Source: Vermamoeba vermiformis (lineage: Eukaryota; Tubulinea; Echinamoebida). Taken from it: a stretch of DNA of 64,000 nucleotides. Within the stretch, counting starts at the first letter, position 1, and each line of letters opens with the position of its first letter. The notes below the pieces were generated by a model. The model was not told the origin of the DNA and did not search any database. It saw only the letters and a list, made by a program, of their open reading frames with translations. The position numbers were made by a program, and so were the translations under genes. Positions 24,238 through 36,985 of the stretch are shown one piece after another. The stretch spans positions 62,001-126,000 of the forward strand of contig JBEWZL010000098.1 in the NCBI GenBank assembly GCA_045837725.1, written 5' to 3'.

Positions 24238-25652
24238 ATGAATGGGACCACGACTCAAGTTGAAGTAGTCGAGGCAAGAAAGCCCAACCGAACGTTGATG
24301 CAGATCTTGTCGATGGAGCCGGAAAAGGTCGAATGGTTTGCTAATAACGTAAAGGTTGCTTTGTTCTTCCTTGCGTGGTATATATTTTCATCTCTTACGA
24401 ACAATACGAACAAAGCCATCTTGGAAGTGCTGGCATTACCGATGACGCTTACTGAAACTCAATTTCTCTTCACGGGTTTATACTGCTTCATATTAATCAA
24501 AGTTGGCACGTACCAGCTCGAGCCTATGACGAAGGACTTGCTCAAGAAGGTGGTTCCCTTGAGTATCGGAAATATTCTGGCCCATGTCTTATCACAGATC
24601 AGCATTGCTTTCGTGCCTGTATCGTTTACTCATACTGTGAAGGTAATAATCAAAATTTCTTTCAAATCATTCAAGCAACTGATGAATTTTAAACCTTTTT
24701 TGTTGTCGACGTTGTCAGATGAAATTCTTTATTCAGCCAAAATTAACGTTTTGCATCGTATAATTTTGACTATTATTTATTCCTCGACTTCCCGTTTTCC
24801 TTTTCTTATTTATTTATGATCTGTTTCAACGGTCACAAACTCATCTGGTCTGCATTTATAGGCCTCATCACCAATCTTCACCATCGGGCTCTCGTGGTAT
24901 TTTTTCCAAGAGTCCTTCTCGGTCAATGTGATAACCTCAGTTATTCCCATAGTTATGGTAAGATCGGTATCCGTGGCAATCTTGATACAGCATTTTTAAA
25001 CTTTACCTTCGTGTAAAAACATCGAAGCTAATATTCTTTAATAGGGCGTATGCTTATCATCCTTCACAGAGCTCAACTATAACTTCATCGGGTTCTCCAC
25101 CGCGATATTATCAACGGCAATTTTCTCGGCTCAGAACATTTACTCGAAGGTGCTATTTAAGAGCAAGCAAATAGATCACATCAACTTGCTATTGTATACC
25201 TCTATAGCCGCCTTTGTGATCCTCCTGCCGCCCTGGCTCTTCACCGAGTTGACCCAACTCATGAATGGCTTGCATAGCAACGGTACCTACGGCTATCTCA
25301 TTCTTGCCAACGGCTTCTGCCACTTCATGTAAGTATCGCCTATTGAAGATAACAAAACGTAACAGCTTTTATATTTATTGGCGGTTGTCTAACGGATCGT
25401 TTTAACTTTAGGCAATCAATGGTAGCATTCAAAGTGCTCTCGATGGTCACGCCTTTGACTTACTCAGTAGCTAATACGTGCAAGAGAATTTTTGTCATTA
25501 TCTCTAGTATTCTTTACTTCGGTAACGTCGTGTCACCGTTGAACGGAATTGGTATTACATTAGCTCTTGGAGGCGTGTTTTGGTACAACAAAGTGCAGTA
25601 TGACGAGTCTAAAAAGGCAAATAAGCTGACAGAGAACGCCGATAAAGTCTAA
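24238..25652 (+). CDS. Triose-phosphate/nucleotide-sugar translocator family carrier (DMT)
   Basis: Exons 24238..24642, 24862..24957, 25045..25328 and 25412..25652 join in phase to 341 residues, the usual length for TPT-family carriers. Hydrophobic segments fit eight to ten membrane spans. LFFLAWYIFSSLTNNTNKAIL is the first TPT span with its N-K motif. SQISIAFVPVSFTHTVKASS matches the central family motif (VSFTHTVKA), as do FSAQNIYSKVLF and the YSVANTCKRIFVI helix near the C-terminus. In non-plastid eukaryotes such proteins sit in the Golgi or ER (Sly41/SLC35E-like) and exchange phosphorylated sugars or nucleotide sugars for phosphate. The substrate cannot be read from sequence. Its 3' end faces the TIM21-like gene 49 bp away. 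Confidence 0.88.
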
Positions 25653-25701
25653 TACGATGTAAATCTCAAAAATCTTGTTAAATAAAATGTACAGTACGTG
25701 T

Positions 25702-26650
25702 TTATTCTTTATACAGTGGAATACATAGTTCGCTGTCTTCAGTATTGACTCTATATAACACAAGATATTAGTAAGGACTTAAGGACGATGTGCTATTACG
25801 CTAAAAACCTACCTATTAACTTTCCATACGCCATCTTCAGTGCGCGCTTGCAAAACAAATTTTCCTTGGTGTTTGCTGCCTTGAATAGGAATCGTAACGT
25901 CTGAAACAGCTTCGGCCTGTAATAACACGCATTAGCATAAGAGTAATATTTAGAGTCGTTACTACGAAAGGCGTACCTCAAAAAGTCTGAACTTGAGCCC
26001 GCGGTTCCATGAGACATTCAAGAACTTCCACTTAAGCTCAGGAGCCTTAGTTGCGAACATATTTCCGGTCTGACTTGCGTTCGGCCCGAATCTTTGATGT
26101 AGAAAGATATTAATCTCCGAGCACGAGGCACAAATGAAACGTTCGGCCCTACCTCGCCAAAACTCTCGGATCTTTCAATGCCTGTTCGTAGTTCTTCTCG
26201 ACAACTTGGTTCCATAGTAACACGTCGTAGTTTGGTGTGCTGACTAACTTGCGATTATAATAGACGAATGTGCTACCGAACTGGTTAGTTTCATTAAACT
26301 CAGGCGATGACGCGTAAATTAGTACCTGTCATAAGCGACCTTGGCGCCGGTAAGTAGTGAAACCAACGTAACGAGTGACTTATTAAGAGTAGATTGATGT
26401 CGTTCAGTGATCACTTGCTCGGGTGCTTCAGTAGTAAGTCGACGCTTGCTTACTAATCCGGTAAAAAAATTAGAAAATATTATTTTGACCTGAAAATACG
26501 AGTGTGCGATATGCATATGTATTTTAGGTCATATATGCTATTTATAAAATTGTTGGCGTGCTTGAAAGCAAGATCACGTCGCGTACCCATCTGAGCATTT
26601 CTCTGGAACAGTCGCGAACTCCTTGCAAACGCTCTGGATAATATACTCAT
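25702..26650 (-). CDS. TIM21/Coa1-like mitochondrial protein
   Basis: Six exons, 26587..26650, 26326..26452, 26153..26272, 25977..26091, 25813..25916 and 25702..25750, join in phase to 192 residues. The N-terminus MSILSRAFARSSRLFQRNAQ is Arg/Ser-rich without acids, a likely mitochondrial presequence. A moderately hydrophobic helix follows. Then comes a matrix/intermembrane-space fold with YEQALKDPRVLARFGPNA and a KFVLQARTEDGVWKVNRV ending, typical of the TIM21/Coa1 superfamily (import-motor docking or complex IV assembly). Which member it is remains uncertain. Ending the gene at the in-frame TAG after VNR is possible, but the extra 49-nt exon adds the family-like final strand. Divergent from ATP synthase gamma. 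Confidence 0.65.
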
Positions 26651-26819
26651 AGTTGTTGTGTTCTTTTAGCAAAGTTTCAAATTGAAGCAACACTGAAACG
26701 CGCGTGAGTTTATCAATGTTTTGGTCGTCAAATTTTTTTTGCCGGTCAAATCCCGCCGCACAAAACGGTCATAAGAAAATAATAGTATTTGTCTTATTCA
26801 TTAATTACAACGAATAGAG
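26651..26819. promoter_or_regulatory. Bidirectional promoter of two mitochondrial genes
   Basis: 169 bp separate the start codons of the TIM21/Coa1-like gene (-) and ATP synthase gamma (+). A TTTTTTTTGCCGGTCAAA element lies at 26733-26750. A near copy (T-tract, CCCGGTCAAA) is at about 38197-38215, upstream of the DUF3224 gene. Shared control of two nuclear mitochondrial genes is inferred. Confidence 0.5.
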
Positions 26820-28379
26820 ATGTTGGGGAACGCTGCTAAAGTCACCATTCGTTCATTGACTAGAAAGTCAACTCCTGCTGCATGGTTAGTGTTTTTTTGG
26901 ATGGAGCATTCAAAAACTTCGTGGACAAGGATTGGATAATAATTTAATAATACCATGGAACATACAGCGAACGGATATATTGTCAGCCATATTTAAATTC
27001 ATACAGTGGACCACCAAATACTCCACAAAATAATTTGATTCAGAATCAGTTCTCCTCCCTGACATAAAAAATATCCAATCCTGTCCCAAATAATACATAT
27101 CACAATAATGACGATTATTATAATTTTTAAAGGCATTATAATACATTGCTAATCAACTTTTTTCTTGCATTCAGCATGGAGTCTGCTTTGGGTTCTTCTC
27201 GTGCTTACCCTGCCGCTTTGAGAGAACGTGAGTAAAATATTCTAATATATTTTTTAGGACTAGCAATCGATTTATACAGTGATTTGACGTAATGGAGGGT
27301 TGAAATCTAATATCATAATTTAGTCGAGCGCCGTGTTACATCCGTCAAGGCTGTCGCTAAGATTACAAACACTATGAAGCTTGTCGCCCAAGCCAAGCTT
27401 AACAGTGCTAAGAACAGAGCCGAAAGAACTACTGTAAGTACTTTTTAAGCTACCTGCCGCTAAGGGGGTAAATCCGCTTTCCAAATTAGTTATTCGAAAT
27501 ATTTTAATTTGTTTGTCAAAGATTTAATTTTATCATTATTGCATGAATTTTCTAGCTAATAAAATGCTAATGCCAATATTTTGCAGTATTTCTTCAACAC
27601 ACTCAACAAGCTCGTTGTTGATAACAAATTGGACTCTGCCCCTGTCTCCAAGGAAGCCACCAAGGAAGGCGGTGAAGTTGCCAAGAAGACCCTCGTTATT
27701 CTCATCACTACCGACAAGGGCATGTGCGGTTCTATCAACTCAAACATTAACCGTTTCGTGCGAAACATGCCTTCCATCAGAGACTGCAGCTTGATCGTTG
27801 TCGGCGAGAAGGGTGTTACCTCTATGGAACGCAGCTTCTTGAAGGACAACATTCCCTTCAGCGGTAAGTAGAATCTAAGACAATCTTACCGCGCCAATCC
27901 GGTTGCTAAATTTCTGTTTTGCAGCTCACACTCTCGGCTTGAAGACCATCAACTTCCTTGAGGTCGGAGCTGTTGCTGAAAGAATCGTTGCTGAGGAGTA
28001 CGATCAAATCAAGTTGGTCTACAACCGATTTGCTGGTGGTATGAAGTTCGAAGTCGACACTGTCACTATTCCCAACCACAAGGTTTTGTTGAGCAATATG
28101 GACAAATTGGCTGTTTATGAAATGGAAGAAAACAAGGCTGACCTCATGCGTGACTTGCACGAGTTCCACGTTGGTAGCGCCATCAACTACTCCATCTTCC
28201 AAAGCCAAGCCTCTGAAATGGCTAGCCGACGTAACGCTATGGACAGCGCCAACAAGAACGCTCAAGAAATGATTCGCATCTTGTCCATTCAATTCAACAA
28301 ATTGCGACAGGCCACCATTACCACCGAGTTGACTGAAATCGTTACTGGTGCTGAAGTCGTACAAGAGAAGGACTCTTAA
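26820..28379 (+). CDS. atp5c1: Mitochondrial ATP synthase F1 gamma subunit
   Basis: Exons 26820..26884, 27175..27227, 27324..27433, 27587..27863 and 27925..28379 join in phase to 319 residues. An N-terminal presequence (MLGNAAKVTIRSLTRKSTPA) precedes the first rotor helix (LERRVTSVKAVAKITNTMKL). The C-terminal helix contains the family signature ITTELTEIVTGAEVV. LVILITTDKGMCGSINSNIN marks the Rossmann-like middle. The subunit is the central rotating stalk of F1, coupling proton flow to ATP synthesis in the inner mitochondrial membrane. The first exon is short and encodes mainly the presequence. The ATG has an A-rich context and is the only upstream in-frame start. Confidence 0.96.
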
Positions 28380-28908
28380 ACAATACGCCCACCCTAACAC
28401 AACATTGTTAATATGCTTTTCCCCAAATGCAAAAAAGTATAATCGATATTCGTTTTTTGTATCCATTAACGCATCCATCAAACAAAAGGATCCAAAACTG
28501 TCTTCGTAAATAAAACGTGGACTTCAATTAGATCGTGTGAACAGCTGTAGTTTGAAGGCTTTTCTGCCTGTTTTCTTCGCACGTGATCGGTGACCTTTGT
28601 TTTGTCCCTTTCGGGACGCGAACAATCTCGTCTTTTTCTTTCTTTAAAGAATAAATAGCCAACACCGAGCATATGTAATATTATATTATCATCGATCACA
28701 ACACCACTCGTTAATTTACCGACCGACGTTACTTGTAAGATTCAGATGCCTTTTTACGTTCTCAAATCCACCCAATTATTCAAATTTTGCAAGCAATATA
28801 ATATTTTGAAGCTAATGCTACAATATATGCACTTGCCACAGCTCGCTAATTAATTTAAACATATGTAATCGATTTTATTTTAAATATTTATTATTGTTTA
28901 CCCAGCTG
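28380..28908. other. Spacer between ATP synthase gamma and helicase-RBR gene
   Basis: About 530 bp with the 3' UTR of the gamma-subunit gene and the promoter of the next gene. A pyrimidine-poor stretch ending in acccag just before 28905 could be a 5' UTR intron acceptor. No RNA gene or repeat recognised. Confidence 0.4.
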
Positions 28909-31900
28909 ATGGAAAGAAATACTCAACAAGCGTGTCGATTTATCCAAGACACGGGATTTTGTCCTAAATTAAAATCTGGGGCTTGTCCACACCGCCATCC
29001 GCCTCAATGCAAAAACAACACGACCTGTTGGAATACCTCGTGCACCTATCTACATGACAATGAATTGTGTCGTTACGGCGCCAAATGTTACAACAAGAAC
29101 TGCCAGTACCGTCATCCCAAAGAGGTTAAGCAACAAACACAAGAGCCAACCGCGCACCATACCAACAACAACAGAGATAACAAACGCAATGATGGACATC
29201 GCCACGGTGATAGAGATATGAATAGAAGCATTAATAATAACAACCGAGATGCCGATGCTCGCTCTGAGATGTCACGCAGTTCTCGTTCTGAACGAGATTC
29301 CAAAGACTCGCGATCCGAACGAAGTGATACTCCGAACAAGACCAATCGATCGCCTTTAGAAGAGTTACTAGCGGATCAAAGAAAGTTTGCAGCAATATAT
29401 TCAAATGTGAAAGCGATCGGCTACTTGAAAAAAGCTCTCTGCGACTTCGATGCGATCATCAAGGCAACAGGAAAGATAGCGTACCGATTAACAAAGATGC
29501 TCGAAGCTCAGAATGAACAAGACGAGAACTCAATTCTTGGCCAACAAGCTCGACAAGCTACAGCGCATTACAAAGAGCTCTTAGTTCAACGCAGGACCAT
29601 CACTTACACAATTTTTGGCGCCATCAAATCACTCACAGGACCTTCTATTCCCGTCAACTACCTCATATTACGAGAGTTGAATCGCCTAAAAGAACACTTG
29701 CCAATATTATCCAAGCGTTACGAGATAACTGAGGCACTTAAGAAAAACTCATTCTTGGTTGTTCAAGGTGGATCCGGATGCGGCAAAAGTTCGCAACTGG
29801 CTCAGTATTTCGCTGACATGCCCGAGTTTGCAATCAAGAAGGTACCATCTTAATAATATTAGAATATCGTATTAACGGGATGCAGATTATCTGTTCAAAC
29901 CCTCGCAGATCTGGTGCAATTACGTTGGCACAACACGTACAAACTCAATACAGTGCTGGTAGTAGAAAATATGCTGAAGTAGGAGGATTCGTTGGATATC
30001 GCGTATTTGGTGACAAGAAAGTTTCACGGTGGACTAGAATCGAGTACATTACCGAGAACTACCTGCTTCATTTGTTGAACCCGGACAAACGCGAGCAGTA
30101 CGATAAAGCCGTTAAAGAATGTGGCGTTATCATCGTTGACGAGGCACAAGAAAGGAATATCAACACTGATGTGCTTTTTGGCGTGCTAAAGATGCTACAA
30201 GTCAATTACCCTCATTTGAAGATCGTCGTCACATCGACCACTCTCGCGGATGCAACTTTATTTTCGCAGTACTTTGACAACTGCCCTGTGATTTCAGTGC
30301 CAGAAAGACTCCATCCCATTCGAGTAGTGCATAAGGCAATGCCTCTGGAAGAAGATATGGTTGTCGGAAGCGTGCTGAAGAGCGCTGTTGACGTGCTTCG
30401 AAGCACCAAGCCTGACGATGGAGACATCCTGTGCTTCGTTCCTTCTGCTGAAGACGCCGAACAATCAGCTACAGCAATGCAAGGATTCATTGCCAAGCAG
30501 CGTGTGCACTGTCGCTCGTTCTGTCTTCACGAGAACCAGAGTCCTGAAGAGCTCCAAGAAGTACTGACAAGACCTCACGGCGTTAGAAGAATCATTTTTG
30601 CGACGAGCATTGCCGAGGCATCAGTTTCTCTTAATGGCATTAGATACGTCATTGATTGCGGGTTGTCTCGAACTGAAGTTTGGGATCCAGTCACGAAACA
30701 GGCCCGAAGCCAGGTACGATCTAGATCAAACCTGCATTATTAATACTAATACCTTTGTATTAGTTACGTCCTATTTCCAAGTCCAGTGCTAACCTGCGCC
30801 GTGATTTGGTTGGACGAAATAGGCCTGGAACGTGTTTCAGATTGTATTCTGAAGACGACTTTGAAGCCATGCCGATCAGCTCGACTCCCGAACTGTTCAG
30901 AAAGCCACTTACATTAGTATCAGCCTCGTTGATGTGGATGAAAATCAACCCTGTGAACTTTCCATGGCTCGAATCTCCGAAGCGCACGAGCATTGAAAGT
31001 GCACTGCAAGAGCTTTCTCTCTTCAAGGCAATCAACAAGTTGCCTGACGGTCGCTTTGAACTTTCTCAGATTGGTCAGTTAGTGGCCCTCCTTCAAATGG
31101 ACCCGAGAATGGTGCACATGCTACACAACGCGTGCACACGTGGATTAGGTACGTAACAAGTCAGTTGAGGATTGCTTGGCTAACAATTATTGTAGGCCAA
31201 TCTGCGTGCATAATTGCAGGTTTGATGTCAGTAGCGACAGGAGTCTTCTGGCGCTCCGGGGACTATGCCTCACGCAAATCTTCCGATACAGCAAGATTTA
31301 AGTTCGCAAGTCCATGTGGCGATATTGCAACACTTTACCGAGTCTATTGTGCTTGGGTCGAACAAAAGAACGCCAAAGCTACTCAATTTGATACAAGCTC
31401 TAGCATTGGAGACGAGACAATGGACATTGATGACATGGGACTTAATAACTACGAGGCTCGTTCGGCCGAAGGCATGGACGACATAGTTGACGCTGCCATA
31501 GACAATGGATCCGAGTCATCGGACGACAGCGACAACGAAGAAGATGAGGCCAAGAGCCAGGTCTCGGACGCATCCGAAGAGCCTCAACCGATGGAAGTCG
31601 AGAGCACGTTCACAGATGACTCATCCATGCGACTTGAAGAAAACAGTTCTATGGGCGATGAAGATGACAGGAAAGTCGAGAATAAGAAGGCCCAGGCAAG
31701 AAATGTATGGAAATGGTGCAAAGAGAACTTCATTAACAATAAGGCGTTAATGGCTGCCGAGTCGTTGGCCGCTGATTTACGTCGAGGATTGATCAAGCAC
31801 GGCGCTTGGAACTTGAGTAACAACCAAGACGTACAGCCTGATGAAAAAACTATTCAACGGATGGTCTTTGACGCTTCGATTATGAATCTTTGCGCGAAAG

Positions 31901-34900
31901 TTCGTGAAGGTGTTGTTCAATTGGTACGTCACAAATCTATCTCAGTTATTTAACGACCTAATTAACGGTACTAATGTGTTGCGTAGGTCTCATCAAAAAC
32001 GATTTCTGCAGTGAGCCCATTGTCATCAATCATGTTACTAGGAGAACCACTTCCCAAGTTCTTAGTCTACAATAATATGATGACTACAGGACGCACGTTC
32101 TTAGTCAATATTACACCAGTCGAGGCAGTTTGGTTGAAAGATTTTCCTGAGATTGAAGCTAACATCAACGAACTCAACATTGAACAAGTGAAGATTAGCC
32201 CAGTGCCACAGACCGTTCTACAAAGTATTGCTGGCAGATGTAATGCAAACTTGGAAGAGCTCGGCAAGGCCTTGAATTGCATGGTTGAAGCGGACTTGGA
32301 TAACGTAAGTACACGTATAAAATTAGAGCGTAACTGACGCCTTTCGAAGGGCGCTTTGATTGCGTGGTGCTCGCCTAACAGAGCAGAAGAGATTCGACGA
32401 ATTTTGGAAGCCAAAGTTGAGCTGATCCACAATAAGACTCGCTTGGAAGTTCAAGAAGAGGTGTTTATTGGTGGCACTCGCATTGTGTGGGGTGAAGGCG
32501 GAGAAATTGTTGCTTTGCTTCAAGAAGACGAATTCATTTCTATTGCGATTAGGTACGCTAAAGTATCTTGAAAATAATCACGCGGTACTAAAAACTGTCG
32601 TTTCAGTAATTTACCAACGTCTATGACGGAAGAGAAACTGTTCAATATAATCGCCACATTTAGCGAGCCTCGGTCATGCACAATTATTCCGTCAAAAGAT
32701 AAGAACATGGTGACTGGTCACGTGGTTTTCAAAGATCCCACAATAGCTGCCAAGGTCCTTATCTCCTTGAAGGGCGCAAAGCTCGAGTCACGTGATTTGC
32801 AGTTGATCCCTGGTGTCGTAAAGAAGCAGCTGTCATTCAAATCGAAAGGATATTTGCAGATCTCAGTGGCGTTGGCAAAACCCAAGCCTAAAGCAAAACT
32901 CATCTTTGCTACAGCCCGCGACGCATATGTGTTTTGTCACAGTGTTATGTTCTCTGGCAGAGCACGCCGTTTTCAAGATCCCAGCGGGGATTTGACCAAA
33001 CCAACCAAAGTCATACTGAAACTGCTGGCTGGCGAAGACGAAGCCCACATTCTTCGTCAAATTCGAGAACTAAACTTGCCGTTGCCACTTCACGTTAGCG
33101 TGGCCAGAGAGGACATTGACCAAGGCTCCATTGACCAATCAAGAAAATTTGTCAGCGAACTTGACCGTATTCTTCCAGAGCATATTCAAAAGGATATAAT
33201 TCACAAATCAGTCTTTTTTGACGAGAAGATCAAACGTGGAGGCATCAAATGCTATTTCAACTCGCTCGAAGAAATTGAACGGGCGGCCAGCGATGCCGTT
33301 GTGATTGAGAATTTGAATGCTCAGCCAGCAGTATTCGATCACCCGGTACGACTTGAAAAGTTCTTCAGCGGGTCAATGGCTATCAATACAGCGATATGGA
33401 CGATGTTTGAAACCGAACTGCAGCAAGTTATCAAGGCCCAAAAATCAAAGGTCGCAGCGATCATCAACCAAAAAAATCATTTGGCCGTGTTGGATCTGCA
33501 CTCGCAAGATCCAACCAGCATCGACCACGTGTTCCGTACCATTGATAGCGTTATTAAGTGCACGGTCTATACTCATCCAAAGAAGAGTTTGTTGTTTTCG
33601 TCGATCGGTCGAAAACGACTAACGGATGCGAAGTTGCCGATTCAATGGGACCGAGCTGGCACTATTAGAGTATACGGCAGAGATGAAGAAAGAGCCAAAG
33701 CCGAGAAAACACTCAACGAGATCATGGAACAACTGTCGTCTTTGGTCTTGAACGAAACATTCATAATCAAACGTGATTCATTGAAACAAGTCAAAATACA
33801 CTTTGAAAAGCTACGAGAAGTTGCTGGAGTTGAAGAAATGCGATTATTTGGCAGTAGATTGGTGGCTTCAGGAACGAAAGAGTCAATCGCAAAGTTACGT
33901 GAAACAATGGCCAACGCGATTGTCGTTCCCAAAAAGGCACAAGAACGCACTGAAGACGAGTGTCCTATTTGTATTGACACTTACGACGAGCCTGTGACAC
34001 TTCAGGTATTTCCTAATTTGGAAAATATTCTTTTCTAACTTTTTGACTAGTCGTGTGGCCACACTTTTTGCAAGGCCTGTTTGCAAGGGTACCTGGCGCA
34101 GACCACCTTGCCGGTACCTCTTTGTTGCCCTCTAAACTGCAAGCCATTGGTCGTGAAAGATTTACTCGCACTAGCGTCACCAGATGTCCTCGAACATGTC
34201 AAACAGACCGCGGTTGAAAAATTCTTACTCGACCATTCAACCGAGTTTACGCACTGTCCTAAGACAGGCTGTACACAGTAAGACAATAGTATAATAGGGC
34301 TTGTCGGCTTAAATAACTGATGCACTTTAGATTGATGAGATTGCCTAATGTAAGCGCCCCTGCTGAGGAGAAAGTAGCAGGTGGACGAGTGGTCTCGTGT
34401 GATCAATGCATGCAAGACTATTGCTACACGTGCAGTAACTTCTACAACGCGTTGATCGGCAAACATACGAGCTTCACGTGCAAAGAACAGCAAGCCATGC
34501 TTCATCCGACCATTCAGCAGCACGTTCGATTCATTCAGAACGAGCTTTTGGTCTCTGCTTGTCCCCGTTGCAAACGAGTAAGTTTGTTAAATCTTTAGCG
34601 AAATTTCAGTCGTGCTTAGTTTTTGATTATTTGCAGGCGTTTTTGGACTTCACTGGATGCTGCGCGGTGACGTGTGAATGCGGGGCAGGGTTTTGCGGCT
34701 TGTGTTTGATCGACACGAATGGCGATGCTCATGCACATGTTCGTGAATGCACTTTGACGCCTCCTGGTGAGCCACTGGGGGTGTTTCATTCGGCGGTAAT
34801 TATTGCCCAAAGTCAGGGCTTGGTCAAGAAGCGACGGTTAATTGAGTACTTGAAGCAAATCAACTCTATTACAGATCGAATATCAGTGCTGCAAAATTTA

Positions 34901-34954
34901 ACCAAAGATCTGGCAGATCTGAAAATCCAAATTGCCGAACAAGAAATCATGTAA
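28909..34954 (+). CDS. CCCH zinc finger - DEAQ/DEAH helicase - RBR E3 ligase (DEAH11/12-like)
   Basis: Ten exons join in phase to 1861 residues: 28909..29841, 29886..30713, 30764..31148, 31196..31923, 31987..32304, 32350..32552, 32607..34005, 34051..34277, 34331..34577, 34637..34954. Residues 7-72 hold three CCCH-like fingers (CRYGAKCYNKNCQYRH). An Arg/Ser/Asp-rich linker follows. The helicase core has Walker A GGSGCGKSS (287), DEAQ instead of DEAH (396-399), TSTTL, and motif V TSIAEASVS. Motif VI reads LRRDLVGR instead of QRxGRxGR. The C-terminus (from about 1584) is RING1 (CPICIDTYDEP...SCGHTFCKAC), IBR and RING2 (CPRC...TGCCAVTCECGAGFCGLC). This is the layout of plant DEAH11/DEAH12 proteins, whose role is poorly known. 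RNA-linked ubiquitination is inferred; unwinding may be weak or lost. Confidence 0.88.
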
Positions 34955-35018
34955 ATACGAAATAAACCTTGTCTTAATTTATTATTTTTACATCATTTCA
35001 ATTTTAATACTCCTTTTG

Positions 35019-36792
35019 TTAGTATTTAAATTCTCTTAAGTTGGGCAGATTGAGCACAATATCGTAATTGCCGTTAAATTTCAAGATCTGCAAAGAAGTG
35101 ACACGTGTCAAATGCTGACCACTGGCACCATTTGTGTTATACACATAGAGTCGCGATAAATGTTGCATCGATGAAAAATGTAGCACATCCAGGTCGCTTT
35201 CGCACAGTGGAATTTCGATGTCCCGAAGGTTCGTTAAAGGTGCCAGCAAAGGAGTCAAATTTTCATGAACGTTGTCCACCACAAGATACTCCAAACTAGT
35301 CAATGTAGAAAGAAAATCATGTTCGCCGATAAATGCATCACTTTCGTCATTTGCACAGATCCGAAGGTGTGTCAAATTTCCTAATTTGGAAATTCCTTTG
35401 TAGTCACGTGGTTGGCCACGGAATGACAGCGATTCCAAATTAGTCAATAATGAGATGTCATAGCCATGAGGATCATCGTGATCCATTAGAGAGAGACATC
35501 GAAGTTGTGTGAGCTGATCCAAGTGGTCTATATTAAATGAATTAAGGCCGCTGACCACCAATAGCGTCAAATGGTGCAAATTTTTCACAGAAATATCGTC
35601 CCTAATTGCATTGTACAATCGTAGGGCCTGCAAAGCTGTCATAGTGCTCACTCGTTGGATCGAGTCAGTTGGTACCATGTCTATTGCGTCCATGAACTCG
35701 ACCAATAATTGCGTTAATTTTTTTGACTGGATGTGCTCGAAAACTTGACATTGTTCCGGTGTGGCTATATTTAGCTCTAGTGACTCTAACGCTGTCAACG
35801 ATGTGAATACTTCGGGTGAATGTGGAGTGCAGTTCAATAACGTTTTCACTGAAAATAAATTTGGCGTTGGGAATTTCGAAAGGACCAAATAAGTCAATTT
35901 TGAGTTGAGGACTGGATCCACCTCGATCTGAAAAGGTACGTTCAGAGAATCCAGTGCTGTCCAATATTTCAGTGAAAATATCTTGCTGGCGTCGTTGTCT
36001 AGGAAGCGCATATTCCACGTAAATTCTTTTAGATTTTTTAAGCGCATCAGATCTGCATCCGTCCAAGTTGGTTCTCCAGACATCTCCAATAAAGTAAGTT
36101 TACTATGAGCATCGGTAAACATGTTAAATGGCTCGTCTAATGAGACATAAGAGATCCTCAGCTCGGATAAATTTGTCAACTTTCTGATTGTTTCTACCAA
36201 ATCTGGTTCATCCGACTGGCGATGGTGATTAAATGCAAGCTTTTCCAAATTAGTAAAGTGCTTGCAAACATTGAGAGGTATTAATGGGGAATTCAGCTGC
36301 TTTAGGTTCGTCAAACAGGTCAGCCTTATAAGATCTGGATTTACAAACGTGTGACCAGTACTAATCTCTCTAATATCGAGTGCTGTAATATTGGTCAGAC
36401 GTGTTAAGTGCTCTATTATATCGCCTGCAGCTTTCATAAAGTTTTTCTGCAGTTTAAGGCTGATCGGTGTTTTGTAACTCGAAAATCGATCCACGATCTG
36501 CTTCCATTCCGATGTTCTCGTCAAATATAAAGTAAAGTGATTATATCCAACCAGTTCGAACCATTTCTTGCTTGCCAATCGTAGATTACGCTTTGTTTTG
36601 TCTTGATCAACTAAACTGACGATACTTTTTAAAATATCTTGTGGCAGTTCTTCCTGGTAAAAAAAATAAATAAATATACACCGGAATTTATGCTAATTAA
36701 CAAAATTACAATAGTGATGACGAGGACAATTTGGGCTAGAAAATTTTAATTGGCGTAACAAAGGTCTGCTGAGTATACTGGACATTTACCAT
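35019..36792 (-). CDS. F-box/leucine-rich-repeat protein
   Basis: Main exon 35019..36653 opens with EELPQDILKSIVSLVDQDKT and RNLRLASKKWFELV, a clear F-box. About fifteen irregular leucine-rich repeats follow to the C-terminus LNLPNLREFKY. No ATG precedes the F-box in this exon. The best start is a lone ATG at 36790..36792, directly followed by a gtaaat donor; splicing to the ttaccag acceptor gives M-EELPQ in frame, 545 residues in all. That mini-exon is inference. F-box/LRR proteins recruit substrates to SCF ubiquitin ligases. The gene converges on the helicase-RBR gene with only 64 bp between stop codons. A second LRR gene lies just upstream. Confidence 0.75.
35099..35110. promoter_or_regulatory. 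TGACACGTGTCA palindrome inside LRR coding sequence
   Basis: Second exact copy of the 12-bp palindrome, here coding for part of an LTRVTSL segment of the F-box/LRR protein. It may be a chance consequence of codon choice; listed because the same word recurs in introns. Confidence 0.2.
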
Positions 36793-36985
36793 GTAAATAC
36801 GTTGTAATATTCTATACAAATAAATAGTATAGGTTGTTGTTAGCTAGTAATTTAGACTATGAAAGTAATTGTGTTGCCGCCTGCGGCCATTTAACAAAAA
36901 TAATCGGCTCGGTTAATTTGACCTGAAATATTTCAAACAATCGAACATGTCCTATAACTATTTACATTTTATTAACATGACTAAT

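Noticed and set aside
27906-28481. 191-codon minus-strand frame over ATP synthase gamma
   Set aside because: Antisense shadow of a well-supported exon.
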